This document shows positions 8,428 to 18,144 of a DNA stretch of 64,000 nt, one piece after another. Source of the DNA: Arthrobacter sp. zg-Y844. Its GTDB lineage: Bacteria; Actinomycetota; Actinomycetes; Actinomycetales; Micrococcaceae. The position numbers and the translations under genes are program-made. Position 1 is the stretch's first letter. Every line of letters starts with the position of its first letter. The stretch covers positions 1,116,001 through 1,180,000 of the forward strand of contig NZ_JANFLS010000001.1 of the NCBI RefSeq assembly GCF_024385465.1, in the 5' to 3' direction. The notes under the pieces were generated by a model, which worked only from the letters and a program-made list of their open reading frames with translations, had not been told where the DNA came from and did no database searches.

Positions 8428-9573
8428 ATGGATGCCGTGCCCGAAGCGATGCCCGCCGCCGACCCCGCTGCCGTGCCCGCCGCCGCATCCCCCGGTGCCT
8501 CCACCGTCGTCGCCATCGGAACCCGCAAGGGCCTGTGGCTGGCCACGAGCCCCGACCGCCGCAACTGGGAGCTGCGCGGGCCGGAGTTTGCGATGACGGA
8601 AGTCCCGTCCCTGGCCTTTGACGCCCGCAGCGGGACCCCGCGCCTGCTGGCCGGTGTCCGGTCCGAGTGGTGGGGCACCAATGTCGCGATTTCGGATGAC
8701 CTGGGGCGGACCTGGCAGGAACCCGAGCAGGCGGCCATTGCCTTTCCGGAGGACACCGGCGCCTCGCTGGAGCGCATCTGGCAGCTGGCGCCGGACAGCG
8801 CGGACCGGCCGGGCGTTGTCTGGGCGGGCTGCGAACCGATCTCCGTGTTCCGCTCCCAGGACGGCGGCAAGCACTTCGAACTGGTGCGGGGGTTGTGGGA
8901 CCACCCGCACCGCACCCAGTGGGGTGCGGGCTACGGCGGCCCGGCCGCCCATACGGTCCTGCCCAGCCCGAGCGACGATTCCGTCCACGTGGCGATCAGC
9001 AGCGGCGGGGTCTACCGCTCCGATGACCGCGGGGAGACCTGGGACGCATTCAACACCGGCATCATCGCGGACTTTATGCCGGAGAAATATCCCGAGTTCG
9101 GGCAGTGCGTGCACAAGGTTGCCCGGGACGCGGGCAACCCGCAGCGGCTATACGCCCAGAACCACGGCGGGGTGTACCGCAGCGACGACGCCGGCGGACA
9201 GTGGTTGTCCATTGCGGACGGCCTTCCCGCGGATTTCGGTTTCGTGATGCTTGCCCACCCCACCCGCCCGGATACCATCTGGACCATTCCGCTGGGTTCG
9301 GCGGGGGAACGCAATCCGCCGCAGGGCCGCCCGGCGGTGTACCGCAGCACAGATGCAGGCGGGAGCTGGGAGCGGTTCGACGCCGGTCTGCCCGCCTATG
9401 ATTTCAACGCCGTGCTGCGCGATGCCGCCTACGTGGACGGCGCCGATCCCGCCGGCATCTACTTCGGTACCCGCGGCGGCGAGGTGTATGCGAGCGCCGA
9501 CGAGGGCGAGAGCTTTCACCTGGTGGCAGCCAATCTTCCGGATGTGCTCTGTGTCCGCGCCGTCGCGGCCTGA
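8428..9573 (+). CDS. BNR/WD40-like repeat beta-propeller protein
   Basis: The protein (381 aa) is built from repeated Asp-box (BNR) motifs of the S-x-D-x-G-x-x-W type, e.g. SDDLGRTW (~residue 92), SQDGGKHF (~147), SDDRGETW, SDDAGGQW and STDAGGSW, expected to form a beta-propeller as in exo-sialidase-like and photosystem-stability-factor-like proteins. No signal peptide is seen, so a cytoplasmic site is likely. ATG at 8428 is taken as start because the conserved part (VVAIGTRKGLWLATS) follows about 25 residues later. Its end overlaps the MoaD/ThiS-like gene. Enzymatic activity is not evident. Confidence 0.75.
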   Translation: MDAVPEAMPAADPAAVPAAASPGASTVVAIGTRKGLWLATSPDRRNWELRGPEFAMTEVPSLAFDARSGTPRLLAGVRSEWWGTNVAISDDLGRTWQEPEQAAIAFPEDTGASLERIWQLAPDSADRPGVVWAGCEPISVFRSQDGGKHFELVRGLWDHPHRTQWGAGYGGPAAHTVLPSPSDDSVHVAISSGGVYRSDDRGETWDAFNTGIIADFMPEKYPEFGQCVHKVARDAGNPQRLYAQNHGGVYRSDDAGGQWLSIADGLPADFGFVMLAHPTRPDTIWTIPLGSAGERNPPQGRPAVYRSTDAGGSWERFDAGLPAYDFNAVLRDAAYVDGADPAGIYFGTRGGEVYASADEGESFHLVAANLPDVLCVRAVAA

Positions 9574-9889
9574 CGCTCCCGGCCGCACCGACGTCGAGCT
9601 GTTGCTCCCGGCGGCGCTGGCCGACGCCGCGGACGGACGCCGCCTGTTGACGCTGCGTCCCGCGCCTGGCGAAGGCACACCGGAAAACATCACCGTTGCG
9701 GATGTCCTGGCGCTCCTGCAGTCCGATTTCGCCGGTGTGTACCGCCGGATCTGCGACGAGACCGGGGAGCTGCGCCGCTATGTGAACCTGTACCTGGACG
9801 GCGAGGACATCCGGGACCTGGACGGCGCTTCCACCGTGCTGCCCGCCCGTGCGGAGCTTCTGGTCCTGCAGTCGATCGCCGGCGGGTGA
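9542..9889 (+). CDS. MoaD/ThiS-family ubiquitin-fold protein with Gly-Gly tail
   Basis: The protein (115 aa) has a MoaD/ThiS-like pattern: an early TVADVLALL helix, YVNLYLDGEDIRDLDG in the middle and a C-terminal end VLQSIAGG. The terminal GG is the residue pair adenylated and thiocarboxylated in sulphur carriers, or conjugated in ubiquitin-like modifiers. The start may be ATG 9542 or GTG 9551; both overlap the BNR gene by about 30 bases. No MoeB/ThiF-like activating enzyme is seen nearby. Whether it serves cofactor synthesis or protein tagging is unknown. Confidence 0.75.
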   Translation: MCSVSAPSRPDAPGRTDVELLLPAALADAADGRRLLTLRPAPGEGTPENITVADVLALLQSDFAGVYRRICDETGELRRYVNLYLDGEDIRDLDGASTVLPARAELLVLQSIAGG

Positions 9890-9902
9890 GGATAGTTAAA
9901 AG

Positions 9903-9941
9903 GAACGGGCGCTTTACGCATTTCGCGTAAAGCGCCCGTTC
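9903..9941. terminator. Bidirectional terminator-like hairpin
   Basis: A 17-bp perfect inverted repeat (9903-9919 with 9925-9941) with a five-base loop lies between the convergent MoaD-like and Rpf genes, 13 bases after the former's stop. The stem is strong, and either strand could use it. Confidence 0.8.
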
Positions 9942-9996
9942 TGCTTCGATCGCCGCACTAAGGCGGAACAGCTACCGAAGACTCATGCTGCCGCGA

Positions 9997-11467
<1,471 letters not shown>

Positions 11468-13465
11468 GTGCTCACATTCTTCAATGCGCTCAAACGCATT
11501 CTGGTCGGGCGTCCTTACGGCAACGAACGGCTCTCGCACACCCTCCTCCCCAAGCGGATTGCGCTCCCGGTTTTCGCCTCGGACGCCCTCTCATCTGCTG
11601 CCTATGCGCCCGATGAGATTCTCCTTACCCTGGCGCTGGCCGGCGTGGCTGCCGTGACCCTGTCCCCCTGGGTGGGGCTGGCCGTTATTGTCGTCCTGCT
11701 CACGGTGGTGGCGTCCTACCGCCAGAACGTCCACGCCTATCCGTCCGGCGGCGGCGACTACGAAATCGCGAGCACCAACCTGGGCAAGCCCGCCGGCCTG
11801 ACCGTCGCCTCCGCACTGCTGGTGGATTACGTGCTCACCGTCGCTGTGTCGATGTCCTCGGCGGCGTCCTACCTCGTGACGGCCATCCCCGCACTGCACG
11901 GCACCCAGGCCACCATCGCCGTGATCGGGGTGGCCGTACTGGTCCTGGTGAACCTGCGCGGCATCCGGGAGGCCGGCGCCTTGTTTGCCGTACCTACCTA
12001 CATCTTCATGATCTCCGTACTGGGCATGTGCCTCACCGGCTTCCTCCAGTTCCTCAGCGGAGACCTCCGCCAGGCCCCCTCGGCATCCTTTGAACTGGTG
12101 CGGGAATCCGGTTTCGACGAAGGGCTCGTAGGACTTGCCGGCGTCCTCCTGCTGCTGCGGGCCTTTTCCTCCGGCGCAGCCGCACTGACCGGCGTTGAAG
12201 CCATCAGCAACGGCGTCCCCACGTTCCGCAAACCCAAGAGCGCCAATGCCGCCACCACCCTCTTGCTCCTGGGCGTGATTTCCGCGGCCATGATCGGCGG
12301 GATCATCGCCATGGCCAACCTCACCAAGGTCCATGTCGCCCAGGACCCGGCCACCCAGCTCACATCCAACGGTTCACCCGTGGGCGAGGACTACGTGCAG
12401 CATCCGGTGATCAGCCAGTTGGCGGAGACCATCTTCGGCGACGGCAGCATCGCGTTCTACCTTGTCGTGGCCGCCACCGGGCTGATCCTGGTCTTTGCCT
12501 CCAACACCGCGTTCAACGGCTTCCCCGTGCTGGCCTCGATCCTGGCCAAGGACGGGTTCCTCCCGCGCCAGATGCGCACCCGCGGGGACCGGCTCGCGTT
12601 CAGCAACGGCATCATTTCGCTCGGCCTGGGCGCCCTGGTGCTTATCGTGGCCTTCGACGCCGATGTCACCCAGCTGATCCAGCTCTATATTGTCGGGGTC
12701 TTCGTCTCCTTCACCGCCAGCCAGCTGGGTATGATCCGGCACTGGACCGGCAAGCTGCGCACCGAGCGGGATAAGGACGTACGACGCCGGATGCAGCGTT
12801 CCCGGGCGATCAACTCCCTCGGCTTCGGCATGACGGCCCTGGTGCTGCTCATCGTCATCATCACCAAGTTCACCCACGGCGCGTGGATTGCCCTGCTGGC
12901 CATGGCCGTGCTCTACGTGATCATGTACAGCATCCGGGTCCACTACGACACGGTTGCCCGCGAGCTGGCGCTCAGCGCTGATGACCACGGCCTGGCCCTG
13001 CCCTCCCGGGTCAATGCGGTGATCCTGATTTCGCAGGTCCACAAGCCGGCCCTGCGGGCCATTGCCTATGCGCGGGCGTCCCGTCCCTCCAGCTTGAACG
13101 CGATCATTGTGGATCTTGATCCGGAGGACACCCGCCGCACGCTGGCTGACTGGGAGCGGCTGCAGATTCCCGTGCCGCTGACGGTCCTCTCCTCGCCGTA
13201 CCGCGAGACCATCTCCCCGGTGCTGGCGTACCTGCGCGATGCCCGGCGAAACGCGCCGCGGGAACTGTTCGTGGTCTACATTCCGGAGTACGTGGTGGGC
13301 CGTTGGTGGGAGCAGCTGGTGCATAACCAGACCGCCCTGCGCATCAAGGCCCGGCTCCACTTCGAGCCGGCCATCATGGTTGCCTCCGTGCCGTGGCAGC
13401 TGGCGTCCAGCCACGATGCCCACGGAGAGCCGGCGGGCGGCCCCGGCGCTTCAAACCGGGGCTAG
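11468..13465 (+). CDS. APC-family amino acid/cation permease
   Basis: The protein (665 aa) starts at GTG 11468, where the conserved N-terminus (FFNALKRILVGRP, then LSHTLLPKRIALPVFASDALSS) begins. About 12 membrane helices follow up to ~residue 500, with SSAAYAPDEI near helix 1 and a helix-6-like segment GVEAISNGVP. The last ~160 residues are a soluble C-terminal domain. It belongs to the APC superfamily group often annotated amino acid permease or DUF-type potassium/amino acid transporter; substrate not assigned. An upstream 61-codon extension is open but lacks conservation features. Confidence 0.8.
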   Translation: MLTFFNALKRILVGRPYGNERLSHTLLPKRIALPVFASDALSSAAYAPDEILLTLALAGVAAVTLSPWVGLAVIVVLLTVVASYRQNVHAYPSGGGDYEIASTNLGKPAGLTVASALLVDYVLTVAVSMSSAASYLVTAIPALHGTQATIAVIGVAVLVLVNLRGIREAGALFAVPTYIFMISVLGMCLTGFLQFLSGDLRQAPSASFELVRESGFDEGLVGLAGVLLLLRAFSSGAAALTGVEAISNGVPTFRKPKSANAATTLLLLGVISAAMIGGIIAMANLTKVHVAQDPATQLTSNGSPVGEDYVQHPVISQLAETIFGDGSIAFYLVVAATGLILVFASNTAFNGFPVLASILAKDGFLPRQMRTRGDRLAFSNGIISLGLGALVLIVAFDADVTQLIQLYIVGVFVSFTASQLGMIRHWTGKLRTERDKDVRRRMQRSRAINSLGFGMTALVLLIVIITKFTHGAWIALLAMAVLYVIMYSIRVHYDTVARELALSADDHGLALPSRVNAVILISQVHKPALRAIAYARASRPSSLNAIIVDLDPEDTRRTLADWERLQIPVPLTVLSSPYRETISPVLAYLRDARRNAPRELFVVYIPEYVVGRWWEQLVHNQTALRIKARLHFEPAIMVASVPWQLASSHDAHGEPAGGPGASNRG

Positions 13466-13500
13466 GCGCGGCCGGGGGTGCCTACTCCCCCCGGGGGCGC

Positions 13501-14121
13501 CTACTTTCCGGCGCGGCCGGCGAGGATCGACCGGTAGGCGTACTCAGTAAGCCTGCCGTCCTGCACGGCCTGCTCCACGACAGCAAAGGAACGCGCACCG
13601 GCGTCGCTGCTGTACGGGAAGTGGATGAGCTCTGCAATGAGCTCCCATTCCTCGGTAATCGAGTCGATGAGATCGCCGGGGGTCTCTTCAGCGGACGGGC
13701 CTCCGCTCAGGACAGTCCACTCGCCGTCGGGCACCCGGTAGGCCTGCAGCCGGTCCAGGTCCGCCTCAAGTTCCGCCAGGGAGTCGTACTCCGTCTGTGC
13801 CACGGGGGGAACGGAGCCGTCCGGTGTCGCCAGCTGGCTGACGAAGGTGCTCTCGGAAGACGGGTAGATGGAGGTGGGGACGGGTTCGCCTTCCTCCAGG
13901 TACGCCGGCAGCTGGGACGGCATCCAGTACCAGGCGTCGCCCTGGTCAGGGCCGCCGGGCTGGTCCCGCTCGCTGATCCAGCCGCGGGCGGTCAGCAGTG
14001 CCTCTGCCTCATCGCTGAAGTAGGCGGTTTCGCCGCGCAGCAGGGCATTGACTTCATGCTCGGCGCGGCGGGCCTGCTTCTTTTTGGAAACAGCTTTCTT
14101 GCGGGGCTTGGACTTGGGCAT
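13501..14121 (-). CDS. Conserved hypothetical protein with basic N-terminus
   Basis: The protein (206 aa) begins MPKSKPRKKAVSKKKQARR behind an AGGAG ribosome site. The rest is soluble and acidic, with a WYWMPSQLPAYLEEGE segment in the middle. No membrane helix, signal peptide or catalytic motif is visible. I do not recognise the family. It lies 50 bases downstream of dnaB on the same strand and could be co-transcribed. The basic N-terminus could bind nucleic acid, but that is only an inference. Confidence 0.7.
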   Translation of the reverse strand: MPKSKPRKKAVSKKKQARRAEHEVNALLRGETAYFSDEAEALLTARGWISERDQPGGPDQGDAWYWMPSQLPAYLEEGEPVPTSIYPSSESTFVSQLATPDGSVPPVAQTEYDSLAELEADLDRLQAYRVPDGEWTVLSGGPSAEETPGDLIDSITEEWELIAELIHFPYSSDAGARSFAVVEQAVQDGRLTEYAYRSILAGRAGK

Positions 14122-14173
14122 GCTGGATCTCCTGCGGCGGTGGGGGAAAGCGGTGGAGGGGTGAACGCGGCGG

Positions 14174-15556
14174 CTAGAAGCCGCTGCCGCCCTCAACCGC
14201 CATGTTCGAGAAGCGTGAATAGTGGCCCTGGAACCCTACGACGATGGTCTTGGTGGGGCCGTTACGGTGCTTGGCCACAATGACGTCGGCCTCGCCGGCG
14301 CGCGGCGATTCCTTGTCGTAGATGTCCTCGCGGTGCAGCAGGATGACCATGTCCGCATCCTGCTCGATGGAGCCCGATTCACGCAGATCGGAGACCATGG
14401 GCTTCTTGTCGGTGCGCTGCTCCGAACCTCGGTTCAGCTGCGACAACGCGATCACGGGGACTTCGAGCTCCTTGGCCAGCAGCTTCAGGGCACGTGAGAA
14501 CTCGGAGACTTCCTGCTGACGGGATTCCACGCGCTTGCCCGAGGACATCAGCTGGAGGTAGTCCAGCACCACGAGCTTGAGGTCGTGGCGCTGCTTCAGG
14601 CGGCGGCACTTCGCACGGATCTCCATCAGGGACATGTTCGGGCTGTCATCGATGAACAGCGGCGCATCATTCATGCGCCCCATCGTGGTGGCAATCTTGC
14701 CCCACTGTTCGTCCTTGATGGTGCCCTTGCGCAGGTCCTGAAGCCCGATGGTCGCTTCAGCCGAGAGCAGGCGCATGGCGATTTCGTTGCGGCCCATTTC
14801 GAGGGAGAAGAAGACGGTGGTCATGTTGTTCTTGATGGCCGCGGACCGGGCGAAGTCCAGCGCGAAGGTGGACTTTCCGACGGCCGGACGGGCAGCGATA
14901 ACGATCATCTGGCCCGGGTGCAGGCCCTGGGTGAGCTCGTCCAGTTCGTAGAAGCCGGTGGGCACGCCGGTCATGCCTTCGCCGCGGTGCCCGGCGGACT
15001 CAATCTCGTCCACCGTGCCCTCGATGATGTCCTTCAGGGGCACGTAGTCTTCAGCAGTCCGCCGCTCGGCCACGGCGTAGATTTCTGCCTGGGCAGCGTT
15101 GACAATGTCATCCACTTCCATGCCCTCGTTGGAGTAGCCCAACTGGACAATCTTGGTGCCGGCACCAACAAGGCGGCGGAGAACCGCCCGCTCGCGCACG
15201 ATTTCGGCATAGAAGCCGGCATTGGCCGCGGTGGGAACGGACTGGATCAGCTCGTGCAGGTAGGCCGGTCCGCCGATCCGGCCAATCTCGCCCCGCTTGG
15301 TGAGTTCATCCGAAACGGTGACGGCATCGGCCGGTTCCCCGCGGCCGTAGAGATCAATGATGGCCTCGTAGATGGCCTCATGTGCAGGGCGGTAGAAGTC
15401 CAGCCCGCGCAGGACTTCCACGCAGTCTGCGATGGCATCCTTGGAGAGCATCATGCCGCCAAGCACCGATTGTTCTGCAACCAGGTCCTGCGGCGGTGTC
15501 CTCGCGAAGTCCGGACTTGATGTTGATGCCGGGGAGTCCGTATGCGTGAGCGACAC
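14174..15556 (-). CDS. dnaB: Replicative DNA helicase DnaB
   Basis: The protein (460 aa) is the hexameric helicase that unwinds DNA ahead of the replisome. The N-terminal domain (residues ~20-120) starts at PPQDLVAEQSVLGGMM. The RecA-like ATPase domain has Walker A ARPAVGKST near residue 225, Walker B LVVLDYLQLM near 330, and the C-terminal HRNGPT arginine-finger region. No intein interrupts it. The start is taken as GTG 15556, preceded by GGAAAGGG at good spacing; ATG 15571 in frame is the alternative. The upstream gap is dense in DnaA-box-like sequences, suggesting control by DnaA. Confidence 0.95.
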   Translation of the reverse strand: MSLTHTDSPASTSSPDFARTPPQDLVAEQSVLGGMMLSKDAIADCVEVLRGLDFYRPAHEAIYEAIIDLYGRGEPADAVTVSDELTKRGEIGRIGGPAYLHELIQSVPTAANAGFYAEIVRERAVLRRLVGAGTKIVQLGYSNEGMEVDDIVNAAQAEIYAVAERRTAEDYVPLKDIIEGTVDEIESAGHRGEGMTGVPTGFYELDELTQGLHPGQMIVIAARPAVGKSTFALDFARSAAIKNNMTTVFFSLEMGRNEIAMRLLSAEATIGLQDLRKGTIKDEQWGKIATTMGRMNDAPLFIDDSPNMSLMEIRAKCRRLKQRHDLKLVVLDYLQLMSSGKRVESRQQEVSEFSRALKLLAKELEVPVIALSQLNRGSEQRTDKKPMVSDLRESGSIEQDADMVILLHREDIYDKESPRAGEADVIVAKHRNGPTKTIVVGFQGHYSRFSNMAVEGGSGF

Positions 15557-15746
15557 TGTGACCCTTTCCATAAAGGCTAAGACGTTTCGATCCCTGCCCT
15601 GCCGGAGGGCTTGCTTATCTCTATCAGCCCGCACTGACTATCGCCGGAACGGCGGCGGCGTGCTGACGGATCCGAGCCGGCGGACATGCGTCTGAAGAAG
15701 GGATTCACCGCAACCGTATGCCTCCTTCGCCCTACCGACAAACGAG

Positions 15747-15877
15747 TTATCCACAGGTCCTGTGGACAGGCTGTGCATAACGCGGCGTGTCTTGTGCACA
15801 GGCTGGGCATAAGCATGTGGATAAATCTTAGTTTTTTCCACAAAAGGGGCTCTGACTAGGGCAAACGCTTGTCCACA
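15747..15877. promoter_or_regulatory. Cluster of DnaA boxes upstream of dnaB
   Basis: Within 131 bp there are three perfect boxes (15747-15755, 15816-15824, 15869-15877) and at least four close variants, in both orientations. The density equals that of the dnaA-flanking origin region in this window. Confidence 0.75.
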
Positions 15878-16077
15878 CCTGTGTAAACAAACTATTTTTC
15901 CGCCGCGCCCGGCTGCTGGTGCCGTGTTGACAGCAGCTCAAAACAGGCCTAGGAGTGCCGAAATCCACAAATACCCCCCGCGATATCCACAACAGCAGTC
16001 TCAACGGAGCATGGATTGCGTACGTCTGCTGCCGGGGCATGCAGAACGGCGGCCGGATCAGCGGTTCCCCGCACAAA

Positions 16078-16113
16078 AAAGCACCCCCCGGCCCGAAGGC
16101 AGGAGGGTGCTTT
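16078..16113 (-). terminator. Terminator of the rpsF-ssb-rpsR-rplI operon
   Basis: Stem AAAGCACCC (16078-16086) pairs with GGGTGCTTT (16105-16113). On the minus strand the hairpin is followed by a T-run, 18 bases after the rplI stop. Confidence 0.85.
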
Positions 16114-16130
16114 GGTGTCTGCGTCAGACG

Positions 16131-16580
16131 TTAGCCTGCAACGACCTCGAGGTCGATGACAGCTGCAACATCGTTGTGCAGGCGGACGTTGGCCTGGAAG
16201 GAACCAACCGACTTGATGTGCGTCGGGAGTTCAACCTTGCGCTTGTCGATGGCGCCGAGACCGGCGGCTTCGACAGCAGCGGCAACGTCGCCGGGCTTGA
16301 CGGTACCGAAGAGGCGTCCGGACTCGCCGGCCTTGACGGTCAGCTTGACCGGCTTGGCGGAGAGAGCAGCAGCCTGCTTCTGAGCATCTTCCAGGGAAGC
16401 GTGCTCGCGGGCAGCGCGGGCAGCCTTGATGGACTCAACCTGCTTCTCGCCACCCTTGGTCCAGGTCAGAGCGAAGCCGCGGGGCAGGAGGTAGTTACGT
16501 GCGTAACCGTCCTTAACCTCGATGACGTCGCCGGCAGCGCCGAGACCGGTTACTTCGTGGGTCAGAATGAGCTTTGCCAT
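16131..16580 (-). CDS. rplI: 50S ribosomal protein L9
   Basis: The protein (149 aa) has the normal L9 length. The N-terminal domain begins [14 protein letters not shown] and holds the signature [19 protein letters not shown], followed by the long connecting helix and the C-terminal domain (residues ~75-149). It binds 23S rRNA in the large subunit. It is last in the rpsF-ssb-rpsR-rplI operon, 18 bases after rpsR. Confidence 0.97.
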   Translation of the reverse strand: MAKLILTHEVTGLGAAGDVIEVKDGYARNYLLPRGFALTWTKGGEKQVESIKAARAAREHASLEDAQKQAAALSAKPVKLTVKAGESGRLFGTVKPGDVAAAVEAAGLGAIDKRKVELPTHIKSVGSFQANVRLHNDVAAVIDLEVVAG

Positions 16581-16598
16581 GAGTTAGGTTCCTTTCCT

Positions 16599-16838
16599 TT
16601 AGCCGCGGCCAGCGCCGGAGTAAGGCAGGAGAGCAACTTCGCGGGCATTCTTGATTGCCTGGGCGATCTTGCGCTGTTCCTGCACGGTGACGCCAGTTAC
16701 GCGACGAGCGCGGATCTTTCCGCGGTCGGAAATGAACTTGCGCAGCAATGCTACGTCCTTGTAGTCGATGACAGTGATGTCAGCGGCCTTCAAGGGATTG
16801 GACTTTGGTTTGGGCTTGCGAAGTTCAGCCTTAGCCAT
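16599..16838 (-). CDS. rpsR: 30S ribosomal protein S18
   Basis: The protein (79 aa) matches S18: [21 protein letters not shown], then [10 protein letters not shown] and [25 protein letters not shown] 16838 follows a GGAG site; the longer open frame upstream is not conserved. S18 partners S6 on the 30S platform, and rpsF is in the same operon. No CxxC zinc motif is present, so this is a zinc-free form. Confidence 0.97.
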   Translation of the reverse strand: MAKAELRKPKPKSNPLKAADITVIDYKDVALLRKFISDRGKIRARRVTGVTVQEQRKIAQAIKNAREVALLPYSGAGRG

Positions 16839-16988
16839 CGTGGAGCTCCTTATGTCTAGTGGAGCCCGTGGATACATTTTCCACGGGATGGGCTCGACGG
16901 CGGTTGCCGTCTGAGGATGGCGCCCGAAGGCGCCGGGTGAAGGGCCGCTTCTCCCGAATGGGGGTCGCCGCTCTTCGGATGAAGAGGT

Positions 16989-17558
16989 TTAGAAGGGCGG
17001 ATCGTTCGAATCCGGGCCGCTGCCCCATCCACCGGAGTTGCCGCCCGCAGGGGCGCCCCAGGGATCGTCAGCCGGTGCGGACTGCGCGGGCTGCTGCTGG
17101 CCGCCGCCCCAACCGGAGTTGGAGTTGCCGCCGAAGCCGCCACCGCCACCGCCGCCGTTGTTGCCGCCGAAGCCGCCACCGCCACCGCCGGAGCGCTGGG
17201 TGCGGGTGACCTTGGCAGAGGCATAACGCAGCGAGGGGCCGATTTCGTCGACCTCAAGCTCCATTACGGTGCGCTTTTCGCCTTCTTTGGTTTCGTACGA
17301 ACGCGACTTCAGGCGGCCCTGGCAAACTACGCGGGTTCCCTTGGTGAGGGACTCGGCGACGTTTTCAGCAGCTTCACGCCAGACAGACGCGCGGAGGAAC
17401 AGCGTTTCGCCGTCCTTCCACTCGTTGGACTGACGGTCGAAGGTCCGCGGGGTCGAGGCAATGGTGAAGTTCGCCACTGCCGAACCGGACGGAGTGAACC
17501 GCAGTTCCGGGTCGTTGGTTAGGTTACCGACGACGGTGATTGTTGTCTCGCCTGCCAT
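16989..17558 (-). CDS. ssb: Single-stranded DNA-binding protein
   Basis: The protein (189 aa) has an OB fold in residues ~1-110 ([25 protein letters not shown]). A flexible Gly/Asn-rich linker (residues ~120-165) contains runs of GGGGGFGG units, and the acidic partner-docking tip ends DSNDPPF. It coats ssDNA and recruits replication and repair proteins through the tip. It follows rpsF by 34 bases and has a GGAGG ribosome site. The G-rich linker repeats are typical of actinobacterial SSB. Confidence 0.97.
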   Translation of the reverse strand: MAGETTITVVGNLTNDPELRFTPSGSAVANFTIASTPRTFDRQSNEWKDGETLFLRASVWREAAENVAESLTKGTRVVCQGRLKSRSYETKEGEKRTVMELEVDEIGPSLRYASAKVTRTQRSGGGGGGFGGNNGGGGGGGFGGNSNSGWGGGQQQPAQSAPADDPWGAPAGGNSGGWGSGPDSNDPPF

Positions 17559-17592
17559 GAAAGCCTCCTGATATCAGTACGGGTTGCCGAAA

Positions 17593-17943
17593 TTATTCTG
17601 CGGAAACCTTTGCAGCGTCCTTAGCGGCCTTCTTGGCATCCTTCTTCGAGATCTTCTGCTCTTCCGGGCGGATGATCTTGGTGCGCATGATGGTCTCATT
17701 GAGGCTCAGCTGGCGATCAAGCTCGGCTGCTGCTGCAGGCGTACCGGTGAAGTTAACCACCGCGTAGATGCCTTCAGTCTTTTTCTGGATTTCGTAGGCC
17801 AGTCGACGACGGCCCCAGATGTCTACCTTGTCGATGGTTCCACCATCGTTGCGGACAACATTGAGGAACTTGTCGAGCGAAGGCTCGACGGTACGCTCTT
17901 CGACCTCGGGGTCGATGATTACCATCAGTTCATAAGCACGCAT
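17593..17943 (-). CDS. rpsF: 30S ribosomal protein S6
   Basis: The protein (116 aa) starts [21 protein letters not shown] and contains [18 protein letters not shown], both typical of S6. ATG 17943 lies 11 bases from AAAGGAGG. The C-terminus ends in a Lys/Ala-rich extension. First gene of the ribosomal/SSB operon; the ~200-bp region upstream (17944-18144) is the likely promoter and leader. Confidence 0.97.
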   Translation of the reverse strand: MRAYELMVIIDPEVEERTVEPSLDKFLNVVRNDGGTIDKVDIWGRRRLAYEIQKKTEGIYAVVNFTGTPAAAAELDRQLSLNETIMRTKIIRPEEQKISKKDAKKAAKDAAKVSAE

Positions 17944-18144
17944 TTGTGAACCCACCTCCTTTGGGCTATACGGTCACGGCATTTCCGTAACAGGAGGTTC
18001 TTTTGCGTTGTCTCCCCTCGGCATGCAGCTGATCCGCAGCGGGGGGAATCTGCCGGCCGAAGCCGACAGCACAGACTTTCTTATCCTATCCGATTTCCCG
18101 GGACGGGATTGACACGCCGGGATCCGCCGACCCTTCCGTCCGGG

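Larger units (their letters stand above)
15557..16130. other. dnaB upstream region with a DnaA-box cluster
   Basis: This 574-bp gap has no credible gene. It has perfect boxes TTATCCACA at 15747 and its reverse complement at 15816, TTGTCCACA at 15869, and one-to-two mismatch boxes at 15761, 15772, 15792, 15834 and about 15962-15992. Local AT content is raised around 15820-15900. This arrangement is what one expects of a DnaA-binding regulatory or titration locus. The rplI terminator lies at its far end. Confidence 0.7.
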
